NCBI GenBank assembly: GCA_934121905.1
Contig: CAKOVI010000002.1
Coordinates: forward strand, 62,001-126,000
DNA: 64,000 nt
Direction of reading: 5' to 3'
From: an uncultured Clostridia bacterium
GTDB lineage: Bacteria > Bacillota > Clostridia > TANB77 > CAG-508
Shown here one piece after another: positions 1 to 8,108 of this stretch. The notes beneath the pieces are model-generated. The model did no database searches. It was given only the letters and a program-made list of their open reading frames with translations, and was not told the DNA's origin. The stretch's first letter is position 1; the number at the start of each line of letters is the position of its first letter. A program made the position numbers and the translations under genes.

Positions 1-39
1 TTAATTATAAAGAAGATATTATATAAGGAGGGGTGAGAT

Positions 40-2550
40 ATGAAAGAAGAATTTGATAAAATTTTAAAGGACAGCATAAATGAACAAATTAAAGCACCGG
101 AAAAATTAAAAAATAGAATTAGACAAGAGATAAGACAAATGGATAATAAAAAGAAAAAAACAACATTAGTAAAAACAATGCAAGGAATTGCAGCAGTTGT
201 GGTTGTTGGAATATTGAGTGTAACTTCATATGCGGCTGTAACAGGAAATTTAAGTTTACAAAACATGGGATTTTTAAAAGCAAGTAAAAATTATAGTGAA
301 AATGCTGTAGAAGTAAATAAAGTAATAGAAAATAAATACATAAAATATATATTAAACAATGTTGCGTGTGATAATACATATTTAATCACAGAAAGCACTA
401 TAGATTTGAAAGATTATGCTATAGAACAATATGGAGAGGTAGAGTATGATGAAAAAAATAAAAATTATACAATTTCCATAGATTCAAATACATTTGTAAA
501 TAATGAGAAAATACATCCTTGGGGAACAGATATACAAAAAGTTGGAGACAAAGAATATAAATTTGTTGAGATTTACGATGTTTCAGATATTCAAGAAAAA
601 GATTTGAATTTTGAGTTAGATATTTTGAGTGTTAGAATAAATAGTGAAAATGAAACAGAAGCAAATCAAGCAGATGACACTATGGATGATGTATTTACAG
701 AAGTAAAAAGTATATCTATAATGCAAGAGATATCAATGGATATAAAAAGAGAAGAAAGCAGAAAGGAAAAATTTGAAGAAATATCACAAACAGTAGGAAA
801 TAAGACAATAGTTGTAAAAGAAGCTGCAAATACAAATTTTTCAACTATTATTAAAGCAAGTATTATAACAGAAGAGAGTTATGATGAATATTCAAAAAAT
901 GAAGATGAAATTTTAGACTATAATAATTTTTTGGTAACTCAAGGAAATGGTGATGATATATCATATGAGGTATATGAAGATACTAATACTTATGCTATTA
1001 CAGATGATGGAAGTGTGTTTACAGTAAATGATTTATATGATTATATATCAAATCAAAAAGACGATGGAGAATTTGCATCAATAACTGGTGGTATATTGGG
1101 AACAGTAAGAGATTCAAACGTTTTAAGCTATGACCAAATTGTTGAAAAATATGGAAATGATGAAAATTTAGATCAAAAAGTTGTAAAAATACAAAAGAAT
1201 TATACAATTAAAATTGGAAATAAAGAAAATGGAGAAGATGTAAAAAAGGTTAAATTATTACCTATTAAAAAGGAATTTCTTAATGATAGAAATGGTGAAG
1301 AAGAAGACCATTATAATAATATTAAATGGTATAAATTAGAAAACAAAAAATTCGTTGCTACTAGTGAACTTGGTGGAACATTAGAAATTACAAGTATAGA
1401 TATAACAGATGATAAAATAATATTTAATTATAATACAAAAGGATTAATTGGTGAAGACAATTTAATATTGATGAGAAGTAATATTGGAGAATATAATTTG
1501 TTCTATCCAGAAAAGGTTGAAGAAAAAGGATTATCATCAAATGAAAATAAAATGATTTTTGCTAGAACTAATAGTACTGCAGCATGTACTATGAGCTTCA
1601 ATATTCCAATGGAAGAGAAGGGAGATTTATTGAACGATATCTCTAAAGATGAATTTACAATGCTATTTGGAAAGGAAAATGGAACTCAAATTATTGGTGA
1701 TGGATTAATAATTGATGTACCAAATAAAATAACAGATAAGGTTTCTATTGAAAATATTAATACTAAAGATATATCTGGAACTTGGTATGAAAAAGAAAAA
1801 ACTGATGATAGATTGTTTAGTGCAATAGATGATAGTAATACAAGTGATAATAATTTTGGGGCAGGTGACACAAATTCTGTGGAGAATGATTATGCCCAAC
1901 AAGATAAGAATGCTATTACTCTAGAAGAATATAATAAGTTATTTAATAATGCTAAGTCTAATCTAGAAAAGATTAGTTCAAATGAAAGTAAGATGAATAA
2001 AGACAAAGCATCAATTTCAGGAATTAAGATTGGTACTTCAATAGATGAAGTTCACCATATATTAGAAGATGAACACTATGAAGTTGAAGGTGATGAAGAA
2101 TTCCGTAGAGAGCAATATATAGAAGGGCCAACGGTTGTATATGAAAAAAAGAATAATATATTTTGCGTAACTTCTATTAGTACAGGTGATGGATTAAAAA
2201 CAGATGTAGGTATTAAAGTAGGAGATAATGAAGAAGATGTTATTAGAAGTTATGCAAAGGATGAAAATCTATATAAAATTAGAAAAAATTTGTATGACAA
2301 TGGATGGGTCTTATATGGTGATGAAAAAGCAGCTGATATCAAAGATGTTGAAGGTTATATTATTAATGATGAAGGGGGACAAAATGCATATTATTTATTG
2401 AATAGTTATATAGATGGTTATAGCAAAGAGGATTATAGTAGAAGAACGATTTTATATTTTGATGATGACGTTTGTATGGAGTACTACATATATGACGACG
2501 TAGTATGTGAAATTAGTCTTTTTATAGCAGAGGATATGCCAGAATATTAA
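40..2550 (+). CDS. Large membrane-anchored DUF4179-like protein, putative anti-sigma factor
   Basis: 836 aa. The ATG at 40 has a strong SD (AAGGAGGGG, 25-33). The basic N-terminal cytoplasmic stretch (residues 1-45) is followed by one hydrophobic segment at about 47-66 and then a long acidic extracellular part. The segment after the membrane helix (VACDNTYLITEST, about 105-120) resembles the DUF4179 module of clostridial anti-sigma-type proteins. The C-terminal third (about 655-836) has two copies of a GIKIGTSIDEV / GIKVGDNEEDV pattern, as in CAP-associated-type domains. Such genes usually follow an ECF sigma gene; what lies upstream is outside the window. Family assignment is by pattern only. 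The role in sensing or sigma control is inferred. Confidence 0.55.
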   Translation: MKEEFDKILKDSINEQIKAPEKLKNRIRQEIRQMDNKKKKTTLVKTMQGIAAVVVVGILSVTSYAAVTGNLSLQNMGFLKASKNYSENAVEVNKVIENKYIKYILNNVACDNTYLITESTIDLKDYAIEQYGEVEYDEKNKNYTISIDSNTFVNNEKIHPWGTDIQKVGDKEYKFVEIYDVSDIQEKDLNFELDILSVRINSENETEANQADDTMDDVFTEVKSISIMQEISMDIKREESRKEKFEEISQTVGNKTIVVKEAANTNFSTIIKASIITEESYDEYSKNEDEILDYNNFLVTQGNGDDISYEVYEDTNTYAITDDGSVFTVNDLYDYISNQKDDGEFASITGGILGTVRDSNVLSYDQIVEKYGNDENLDQKVVKIQKNYTIKIGNKENGEDVKKVKLLPIKKEFLNDRNGEEEDHYNNIKWYKLENKKFVATSELGGTLEITSIDITDDKIIFNYNTKGLIGEDNLILMRSNIGEYNLFYPEKVEEKGLSSNENKMIFARTNSTAACTMSFNIPMEEKGDLLNDISKDEFTMLFGKENGTQIIGDGLIIDVPNKITDKVSIENINTKDISGTWYEKEKTDDRLFSAIDDSNTSDNNFGAGDTNSVENDYAQQDKNAITLEEYNKLFNNAKSNLEKISSNESKMNKDKASISGIKIGTSIDEVHHILEDEHYEVEGDEEFRREQYIEGPTVVYEKKNNIFCVTSISTGDGLKTDVGIKVGDNEEDVIRSYAKDENLYKIRKNLYDNGWVLYGDEKAADIKDVEGYIINDEGGQNAYYLLNSYIDGYSKEDYSRRTILYFDDDVCMEYYIYDDVVCEISLFIAEDMPEY

Positions 2551-2558
2551 TAAAAATG

Positions 2559-2596
2559 AGCTGATTTATAGTGAGAGCTATATATTGGCTTTTTTA
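2559..2596 (+). terminator. Intrinsic terminator after the DUF4179-like gene
   Basis: A 12-bp stem with G-U pairs and one mismatch (AGCTGATTTATA / TATATATTGGCT) is followed by a T run. It separates the DUF4179-like gene from the secretion locus. Confidence 0.6.
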
Positions 2597-2635
2597 ATAA
2601 AATAGGGAATTATGTAGACAGAAGTTGCAAAAGTA

Positions 2636-2664
2636 TTGACAAATGTTGGAATTTAGGGTAAAAT
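2636..2664 (+). promoter_or_regulatory. Sigma-A-type promoter for the secretion-like locus
   Basis: TTGACA (2636-2641), a 17-bp spacer and TAAAAT (2659-2664). It lies 64 bp upstream of the coiled-coil gene and is the likely entry promoter of the 2.7-25 kb locus. Confidence 0.75.
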
Positions 2665-2728
2665 TAAAGATGGAGTTGTGTAAAAACATATAAATTATAA
2701 AAAAAGTGAAAGAAAGGGAGGATTTATT

Positions 2729-3970
2729 ATGGGATTGTTTAGGAAAATACATGGAAAGCTCGATGAAATTGGAGCTATTGCAGAATTAGAGAATGCAGGT
2801 ATAGCCGATGAGCAAATTAAGTTATATCACAAAATGGAAAAAAAAGAAAGAAATTTAAGTGATTTGAGAGCTGATGTAGTCGCAAAATCAAAAAGAGATT
2901 TGAGTAATATATTAGCGTGGGAAAATAAAATGAATAAAATGACGAAAGACCATCCATTTTTATCAAGGATAAAGTACAGCAGGATTTTCTTCTGGAGTAG
3001 AGAAGGTAGACAATACAGACAAATAAAAAAACAATGGAAACGAGCAAAAGAAGATTTGTCAATCTCAAACAAATACATTAAAATAATGGATAAAAGGATT
3101 AAAAAGCATGAAAAACAACTAAAAGTTGCCTCAAAATATTTAAGAAATATTTGGGTTAATAAAAAGGATGAAATTAAATTAATAAATTATTACGAAATAA
3201 ATAAACTAGATATGAAAAATTATTATAATAGTGAATCTTGTAAATTAGTAGAAAAATATATTAAATGTATTCAACAAAATAATGCAATAAAAATGTCGGA
3301 AATGGAATATACAACAAAAGGATTATATAGTGAAATTAAAAAAGGCATAGATAAAGTAAATGCAGGTTCTAAATTAAAAGAAAAATTAGAATTATCTATT
3401 ATAACAGTAAAAAAACAACAAGGTAAAGATAATAATGAATCAGATGTTAAATCAAATGCGCAAAATTCACAAAATAATTTTAAAAATAATATTGCGTATA
3501 AATATAAAACAAAAGCCGATTATGTTAGCAAAACTATTGCAAGTTTAGGAGAATTATCTCAAGATGCTGCAAAACAGCCTAACAGAATACAATTAGCTTA
3601 TATTGGACATGTAATACAAGCTATGGAAGCAGGTGCAAGTTTTACACATGACGACCTTCTAAAAAACACTATCGAATATGAAAAAAATGACCAAGGTTTA
3701 AATGATGTTGCATCAAAAAGAGCTGATGAAGAACTTGGAAAAAGTCTAAAAGATATTAGAGATGAAATAGATACATATACTCAAAAAATAGAAGAAGCAA
3801 AAAATAATAATCAAGAATATGCAGAAATGGAACATTCAAAGGAAGCTCTAGAGTGTATTTTTACAATTGCAAAAAAATATAAAGATATTGAAAAGATGGA
3901 TAAAGTAAAAAAACAACAACAGAAACAACAACAACAAAATAAATCTCAAGGACAACAACAAGCTATATAG
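2729..3970 (+). CDS. Coiled-coil protein, first gene of the secretion-like locus
   Basis: 413 aa, ATG at 2729 with SD AAAGGGAGG. No signal peptide or membrane segment is visible. The sequence is highly charged (Lys/Glu-rich) with long heptad-like stretches at about 30-140 and 330-400, and it ends in a Gln-rich low-complexity tail (from about residue 390). I recognise no family. It sits 64 bp behind a consensus promoter and directly upstream of the pilin-type genes, so a cytoplasmic accessory or scaffold role in the same apparatus is a reasonable inference, but nothing in the sequence proves it. Confidence 0.6.
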   Translation: MGLFRKIHGKLDEIGAIAELENAGIADEQIKLYHKMEKKERNLSDLRADVVAKSKRDLSNILAWENKMNKMTKDHPFLSRIKYSRIFFWSREGRQYRQIKKQWKRAKEDLSISNKYIKIMDKRIKKHEKQLKVASKYLRNIWVNKKDEIKLINYYEINKLDMKNYYNSESCKLVEKYIKCIQQNNAIKMSEMEYTTKGLYSEIKKGIDKVNAGSKLKEKLELSIITVKKQQGKDNNESDVKSNAQNSQNNFKNNIAYKYKTKADYVSKTIASLGELSQDAAKQPNRIQLAYIGHVIQAMEAGASFTHDDLLKNTIEYEKNDQGLNDVASKRADEELGKSLKDIRDEIDTYTQKIEEAKNNNQEYAEMEHSKEALECIFTIAKKYKDIEKMDKVKKQQQKQQQQNKSQGQQQAI

Positions 3971-3999
3971 AATAATTTGTCGAAATATAAAAATAAATG

Positions 4000-4028
4000 T
4001 TGCAAAAAAAATAAAAAAGATTTATAAT
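4000..4028 (+). promoter_or_regulatory. Promoter upstream of the pilin cluster
   Basis: TTGCAA (4000-4005), a 17-bp spacer and TATAAT (4023-4028), in the gap between the coiled-coil gene and the first pilin-type gene. Confidence 0.65.
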
Positions 4029-4052
4029 AATATAGGATAGTGGGTGATGGAG

Positions 4053-4568
4053 ATGAAGAAAAAATTAAGAGTAGTTATAATATTATCAATTTCATTGATT
4101 TGTTCACTAAGTATGCACTATTATAGTTATGGAGTTTTAGTATATAATCAAAGATTAGATGAAAAACAAGTTTTTGAAATAGAAAATATAAAAGTTGCCA
4201 TTGATACGGACATAACATCTGATAAATTTCTAGAACAATATGATCCACATAAATCTGCAACGGGTAAGGTGGAGAAAATAACATCACCAGTTACTACTTT
4301 TATAACAACCATTGTCAATAAAATCTTAGGAATATTACAACAAATTGGTGGATTGCTAAGTATAGTGTCTGTAGCTATGTTTGGTTTTGCTTTAATAGTA
4401 TCTGGAAATGGAAGATTAGCAGGAGATTTAAATTTAAATATAGGTGGCAAACCACAAGGAAAAAAGGAATTGCTAGATTTTAGTAGAAGCTTTTTAATAG
4501 GTTCTGTGTTATTATTTTCAAGTGCAACATTAGTAAGAGTGGTATTTAGTATATTTAATATTTCATAA
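4053..4568 (+). CDS. VirB2/TrbC-like pilin-type membrane protein 1
   Basis: 171 aa from the ATG at 4053; GTG 4044 and ATG 4047 are alternative in-frame starts. GGGTG at 4042-4046 gives the best spacing for 4053. An N-terminal signal-type helix (about 3-24) is followed by a polar stretch and two hydrophobic helices (about 90-122 and 145-168) joined by a short basic loop. This is the layout of VirB2/TrbC-type type IV secretion pilins. It is the longest and most divergent of five tandem pilin-type genes. Its position upstream of PrgI-like and VirB4 genes supports the call. Whether it forms a pilus or only a membrane ring cannot be told. Confidence 0.65.
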   Translation: MKKKLRVVIILSISLICSLSMHYYSYGVLVYNQRLDEKQVFEIENIKVAIDTDITSDKFLEQYDPHKSATGKVEKITSPVTTFITTIVNKILGILQQIGGLLSIVSVAMFGFALIVSGNGRLAGDLNLNIGGKPQGKKELLDFSRSFLIGSVLLFSSATLVRVVFSIFNIS

Positions 4569-4589
4569 TAGAAAGAGGGTGGTTTGAAT

Positions 4590-5012
4590 ATGAAAAAAGT
4601 ATTTTTTACAATTATGATAATGATTATATTTTTAGTAAATTCAAGCCAAACAATTTATGCAGCAAGTAGTGATGATTGGGTATCAGATGCATTTTCTGCA
4701 GCAAGTAAATTTATGAAAGAAGATGCAAATAACGATTTAAAAATAATAAATCCAATTTTTAAAACATTTAAAAATATAATACAGGCAGCTAATAGAATAT
4801 TGCTTGTATTACTTGCAGGATTATCTATAATAGCTTTATCTGTAACGGGTATAAGGTACATGATGAGTGGAGCTTTACCAGAGCAGAAAGAAATAGCAAA
4901 ACAGAGTTTACATACAATATTTATTGGAATGGCTATGGGATTTGGAGCATATGTTATATGGAGAATTGCAATGTCAATAGTTACATTAATTATAGAAGCA
5001 TTTGCCACATAA
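4590..5012 (+). CDS. VirB2/TrbC-like pilin-type membrane protein 2
   Basis: 140 aa from the ATG at 4590 with SD AGAGGGTGG; an in-frame TTG at 4584 is less likely. A signal peptide with a plausible Ala-x-Ala cleavage region (IYAASS, about residue 25) is followed by two hydrophobic helices (about 62-88 and 105-135), with the small basic loop typical of TrbC/VirB2 pilins. It starts 21 nt after pilin gene 1 and is probably cotranscribed. It is more divergent than copies 3-5, which form a close paralogue group. Confidence 0.7.
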   Translation: MKKVFFTIMIMIIFLVNSSQTIYAASSDDWVSDAFSAASKFMKEDANNDLKIINPIFKTFKNIIQAANRILLVLLAGLSIIALSVTGIRYMMSGALPEQKEIAKQSLHTIFIGMAMGFGAYVIWRIAMSIVTLIIEAFAT

Positions 5013-5065
5013 AAAGATATTAAATTTTATAAATAAATATTTATTTAAAGGAAGGAGGAATTATT

Positions 5066-5446
5066 ATGAAAAGAATAAGTAAAGTTTTAGCAATATTATT
5101 TGTAGCTGTTTGTACATTTTTAATAATGCCTAATAATATAGCAATGGCGGCTGGGGGAGATGCTTTAAGTGCAGTTTCAGGAGTACAAGATCAAATAAAA
5201 GGACCAGACAGTTCATATACAACTAATTTACAAGCAACTGTTGGAAAATTATTAGGATTTTTACAAGTTGCATCTGGATTAATTGCTATTTTAATGATTG
5301 CAATAGTTGGTTTTAATTATATTATATCAACACCAGAAATAAAGAAAGAGCTAAAAGATAAAATGTTACCAATTATAATTGGACTTGTATTAGTATTTGG
5401 TGCTGTATCAGTTGCTAAATTTATCTTGGGAGTTGTTCAAGGATAA
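5066..5446 (+). CDS. VirB2/TrbC-like pilin-type membrane protein 3
   Basis: 126 aa, ATG 5066, SD AAGGAAGGAGG. It has a signal peptide (AMAAGG near residue 27), then two membrane helices around residues 62-82 and 95-122. The block from GFLQVASGL to FGAVSVAKF is nearly the same as in pilin 5 (GFLQVGSGL, FGAVSVTKF) and is related to pilin 4, so this is a clear recent duplication group. A terminator-like hairpin overlapping a new promoter follows the gene, so stoichiometry may be set there. Confidence 0.75.
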   Translation: MKRISKVLAILFVAVCTFLIMPNNIAMAAGGDALSAVSGVQDQIKGPDSSYTTNLQATVGKLLGFLQVASGLIAILMIAIVGFNYIISTPEIKKELKDKMLPIIIGLVLVFGAVSVAKFILGVVQG

Positions 5447-5452
5447 TACATG

Positions 5453-5497
5453 AAAAATACAATTTATGATATTTTTATCATAAATTGTATTTTTTTT
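5453..5497 (+). terminator. Hairpin terminator/attenuator after pilin 3
   Basis: Perfect 15-bp stem (ATACAATTTATGATA / TATCATAAATTGTAT), 4-nt loop and a T8 run. The same 15-bp arms occur again at 6421-6456 after pilin 5. It may reduce read-through between pilin 3 and pilin 4. Confidence 0.75.
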
Positions 5498-5516
5498 AGA
5501 ATTTTTATGTTATAAT
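5485..5516 (+). promoter_or_regulatory. Extended -10 promoter fused to the terminator
   Basis: TG-T-TATAAT: an extended -10 element with TATAAT at 5511-5516. A TTGTAT that forms part of the terminator stem lies 20 bp upstream. The same arrangement and spacing recur at 6451-6482. Confidence 0.55.
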
Positions 5517-5561
5517 AAAATATATACACATAGAAAAATTGTCGAAAAGGAGGAGATTGAT

Positions 5562-5954
5562 ATAAAAAAAATATGTAAAATATTAATTATATTAGTTATA
5601 TTTTTTTCTACATATAATAGTTTACTTGTAAACGTTTCACTGGCAGCTGAAAATGTAAAAATTGCAAAAACAAGTGTAGATGGAGAAATAAAAAAATTTA
5701 AACCTGATATTCCGTATGATGTTGGTTCCAAAGATTTAAGAACAGTAATTCAAAGATTTTTAGGAGTACTTAGAATTTTATCGGGACTTATTTTATTAAT
5801 TGTTATAGCAACAAGTGGATATGAATATATTGTGTCAGGAGCTAACGTAAGAAGTGAAATTAAAGCGAAAATGATACCAATTATATTGGGATTGATACTA
5901 GTGTATAGTGCTGTATCGATAGCAAGATTTTTTGTGGGAGCAACAGGAAACTAA
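5562..5954 (+). CDS. VirB2/TrbC-like pilin-type protein 4, with an apparent ATA start
   Basis: An intact 130-codon reading frame with no ATG, GTG or TTG at its head. A strong SD (AAAAGGAGGAG, 5545-5555) is followed after 6 nt by ATA (5562-5564), then AAA AAA ATA TGT, exactly where ATG-AAA-AAA stands in its paralogues. An ATT at 5556 is too close to the SD; the overlapping TTG at 5557 hits a stop after one further codon. The protein has a signal peptide (VSLAAEN) and two helices matching pilins 3 and 5 (SGLILLIVIATSGYEYIVSG; MIPIILGLILVYSAVSIARF). It is either translated from ATA, inactivated by an ATG-to-ATA change, or a base-call error. Confidence 0.7.
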   Translation: MKKICKILIILVIFFSTYNSLLVNVSLAAENVKIAKTSVDGEIKKFKPDIPYDVGSKDLRTVIQRFLGVLRILSGLILLIVIATSGYEYIVSGANVRSEIKAKMIPIILGLILVYSAVSIARFFVGATGN

Positions 5955-5977
5955 ATTTGTTGAAAGGAGGAAAAAAG

Positions 5978-6376
5978 ATGAAATATATAAAGAAAATATT
6001 GGTAAGTGTTTTATTTGCAATGCTTATATTAACTATTTATAATCAAAATATTTCTAATGCAGCAACTGATTATAAAGGCGGAAAATATAGAGTAAGTGCT
6101 GTAATGCAAGAGGTAGGTTTGTTTCCAGAAGATATGTCCGGAGAAGATTTTGTATCAGAGTTACAATCTACAATTGGATATATAATAGGTTTTTTGCAGG
6201 TAGGATCTGGTCTTGCGTTATTATTAATAATAGCTTTTACGGGATTTAATTATATATTTTCAACTCCTTCAGTAAAAAGTGAGATAAAGAGTAAAATGTT
6301 ACCAATAATAATAGGGTTAGTATTAGTTTTTGGAGCAGTATCTGTTACAAAGTTTCTTCTAGGAGTTGTAAAATAA
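5978..6376 (+). CDS. VirB2/TrbC-like pilin-type membrane protein 5
   Basis: 132 aa from the ATG at 5978 with SD AAAGGAGG (5963-5970). The in-frame TTG at 5957 lies upstream of the SD and is rejected. Signal peptide, then two helices; the second half is nearly identical to pilin 3 (KMLPIIIGLVLVFGAVSV). It follows pilin 4 by 23 nt and is followed by the second copy of the terminator/promoter cassette, then the PrgI-like gene. Confidence 0.75.
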   Translation: MKYIKKILVSVLFAMLILTIYNQNISNAATDYKGGKYRVSAVMQEVGLFPEDMSGEDFVSELQSTIGYIIGFLQVGSGLALLLIIAFTGFNYIFSTPSVKSEIKSKMLPIIIGLVLVFGAVSVTKFLLGVVK

Positions 6377-6416
6377 CAATATTACAATTATGTTACAAAC
6401 ACATTACAATTATATT

Positions 6417-6463
6417 AAAAATACAATTTATGATAAAAAAATATCATAAATTGTATTTTTTTT
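6417..6463 (+). terminator. Hairpin terminator/attenuator after pilin 5 (second copy)
   Basis: Arms ATACAATTTATGATA (6421-6435) and TATCATAAATTGTAT (6442-6456) are identical to the hairpin at 5457-5490, with a different loop, followed by a T run. Confidence 0.75.
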
Positions 6464-6482
6464 GGAGATTTTATGTTATAAT
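6451..6482 (+). promoter_or_regulatory. Extended -10 promoter for the VirB4 section
   Basis: TG-T-TATAAT (TATAAT 6477-6482) with TTGTAT 20 bp upstream inside the terminator stem, as at 5485-5516. It lies 35 bp upstream of the PrgI-like start. Confidence 0.55.
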
Positions 6483-6517
6483 TAAATAGTATAATTAGAT
6501 TTGGAAGGAGTGGTTGT

Positions 6518-6874
6518 ATGGCAGGAGGACCATATAATATACCAAGAAATACTAAAGGTGAAGGAAGATTCTTCTATATATTTTCAACTAAGGCACTTAT
6601 CGTTACAGGAGTTATGGCAGTATTTGCATATGTTGTATTTTGGTTAATAGGACAAATGGTTGGAGTTAAAAAATTGGGAATAATAGGAGCAGCTATATTT
6701 GGAGTGATAGGATTTGCAATAACAAGTTTTAAAATTCCAGATTCAAATAACTTTGAGTTAACAAGAAAAGCGGGAGGAGAATATATAGATCAAATTATAA
6801 TGAGATATATAAAGTTTAAAGCACAGAAAAATAAAATATATACTTTTTTTACGGAGGAGAAGAAAGATGAGTAA
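6518..6874 (+). CDS. PrgI/VirB3-like inner-membrane protein of the secretion apparatus
   Basis: 118 aa, ATG 6518, SD GGAAGGAGTGG. The short N-terminal YNIPRN motif is followed by two adjacent membrane helices (about 24-46 and 51-70) and a polar C-terminus (FKIPDSNNFELTRKAGGEYIDQIIMRYIKF). This is the layout of PrgI-family proteins, the Gram-positive equivalent of VirB3, which are encoded next to VirB4. It overlaps the next gene by 8 nt, consistent with translational coupling. Family assignment rests on layout, motif and context. Confidence 0.65.
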   Translation: MAGGPYNIPRNTKGEGRFFYIFSTKALIVTGVMAVFAYVVFWLIGQMVGVKKLGIIGAAIFGVIGFAITSFKIPDSNNFELTRKAGGEYIDQIIMRYIKFKAQKNKIYTFFTEEKKDE

Positions 6875-8108
6875 TGATAGTGTTGTTCAATTATTAATAT
6901 TGTTAGCATGCGGTATAGGTTTATTAGTAGTGATACTAATAATTGTAGGTATAATGATAAGAGTAAAAGAAAAAAGAATAGAAAAGGAAAGAATGGATGA
7001 AGAAAACGAAAAGAAGCATGTAAAAAAGTCACAAATAATCTATACACCAGAATCTATAATTGATTTTATGGATTTTGAGAAAATTGAAGATAATATGATT
7101 ATACAAAAAAAAGGAAAATTTTTAATGGTTGTTGAATGCCAAGGAATCAATTATGACTTAATGTCTGATATGGAAAAAGTATCTGTTGAACAAGGGTTTA
7201 TTTCATTCCTTAATACACTAAGACATCCTGTACAATTATATATACAAACTAGAACAATAAACTTAGAAAGAAGCATTGATGGATATAAGGAAAAATTAAA
7301 ACAAATAGATGAAAAGTATAGAGAAATTCAACAAGAATATGAGACTTTATTAAAAACAAAAGGTTCTACATTAAATGAAATAGAGAAAATAAAATATGAA
7401 CTTGTAAAACAGAAAAATTTAAAAGAATATACTGATGATATCATAAGAGATATTGAACGTCAAAGTTTAAATAGAAGTATTTTAAGTAAAAAATATTATG
7501 TAATAATACCATGTTATCAATCTGAAATAGAAGCTGGTGATTTTGATAAAACAGAAGTAAGAAATATGGCATTTTCAGAACTATATACTAGAGCAAGAGC
7601 AGTTATAAATGCTTTATTTGCGTGTCAGGTAACAGGAAAAATTTTAAATTCAGAAGAATTAACTGAATTACTATATATTGCATATAACAGAGACGAGTCA
7701 GATTTATTCTGGATGGAAAAAATTAAACAGGCAGGATTTGATGAATTATATTCAACAGCTCCAGAAGCGATTGATAAAAAGCTTAAATTATTAGATAAAA
7801 AAATTGAAGAACAATCAGTAAATCTTGCAAATCAGAAAATTAGTGAAGCACGAAGAGACAAAGAGATAAAAGCTATGGAGATGGAAAAAAATACAGACAA
7901 TATTGTAAGAAGTAAAGCAAAAGAATTAATAAAAAAACACAAGAGATATATTGGGGAAGAAATAGCTCAAAAAGCAATAGATAAAATTGATGAACAACAA
8001 AAAGAGGATGAAAAAGTAACAATATCGAAAGATGATGATAAGGAGGAAAGTGAAAATGGCATTGTTCAAGAAAAAGGAAAAAGAGGTAGACCAAGAAGAA
8101 AAGCGTGA
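6867..8108 (+). CDS. TraC-like / VirB4 N-terminal-domain-like membrane protein with AT-hook-like tail
   Basis: 413 aa, ATG 6867, SD ACGGAGGAG. One N-terminal helix (about 8-29) precedes a domain (about 55-270) with MVVECQGINYDLMSD and PVQLYIQTRTINLE. Separate proteins of this TraC-like / VirB4-N type are found beside PrgI and VirB4 in Gram-positive and CPR conjugation-type loci. Long charged helices occupy about 270-390. The C-terminus (KGKRGRPRRKA) contains an RGRP core like an AT-hook, which suggests DNA or RNA contact; this is inference. The last 53 nt overlap the VirB4 gene in another frame, so this tail is also constrained by the VirB4 N-terminus. Confidence 0.6.
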   Translation: MSNDSVVQLLILLACGIGLLVVILIIVGIMIRVKEKRIEKERMDEENEKKHVKKSQIIYTPESIIDFMDFEKIEDNMIIQKKGKFLMVVECQGINYDLMSDMEKVSVEQGFISFLNTLRHPVQLYIQTRTINLERSIDGYKEKLKQIDEKYREIQQEYETLLKTKGSTLNEIEKIKYELVKQKNLKEYTDDIIRDIERQSLNRSILSKKYYVIIPCYQSEIEAGDFDKTEVRNMAFSELYTRARAVINALFACQVTGKILNSEELTELLYIAYNRDESDLFWMEKIKQAGFDELYSTAPEAIDKKLKLLDKKIEEQSVNLANQKISEARRDKEIKAMEMEKNTDNIVRSKAKELIKKHKRYIGEEIAQKAIDKIDEQQKEDEKVTISKDDDKEESENGIVQEKGKRGRPRRKA

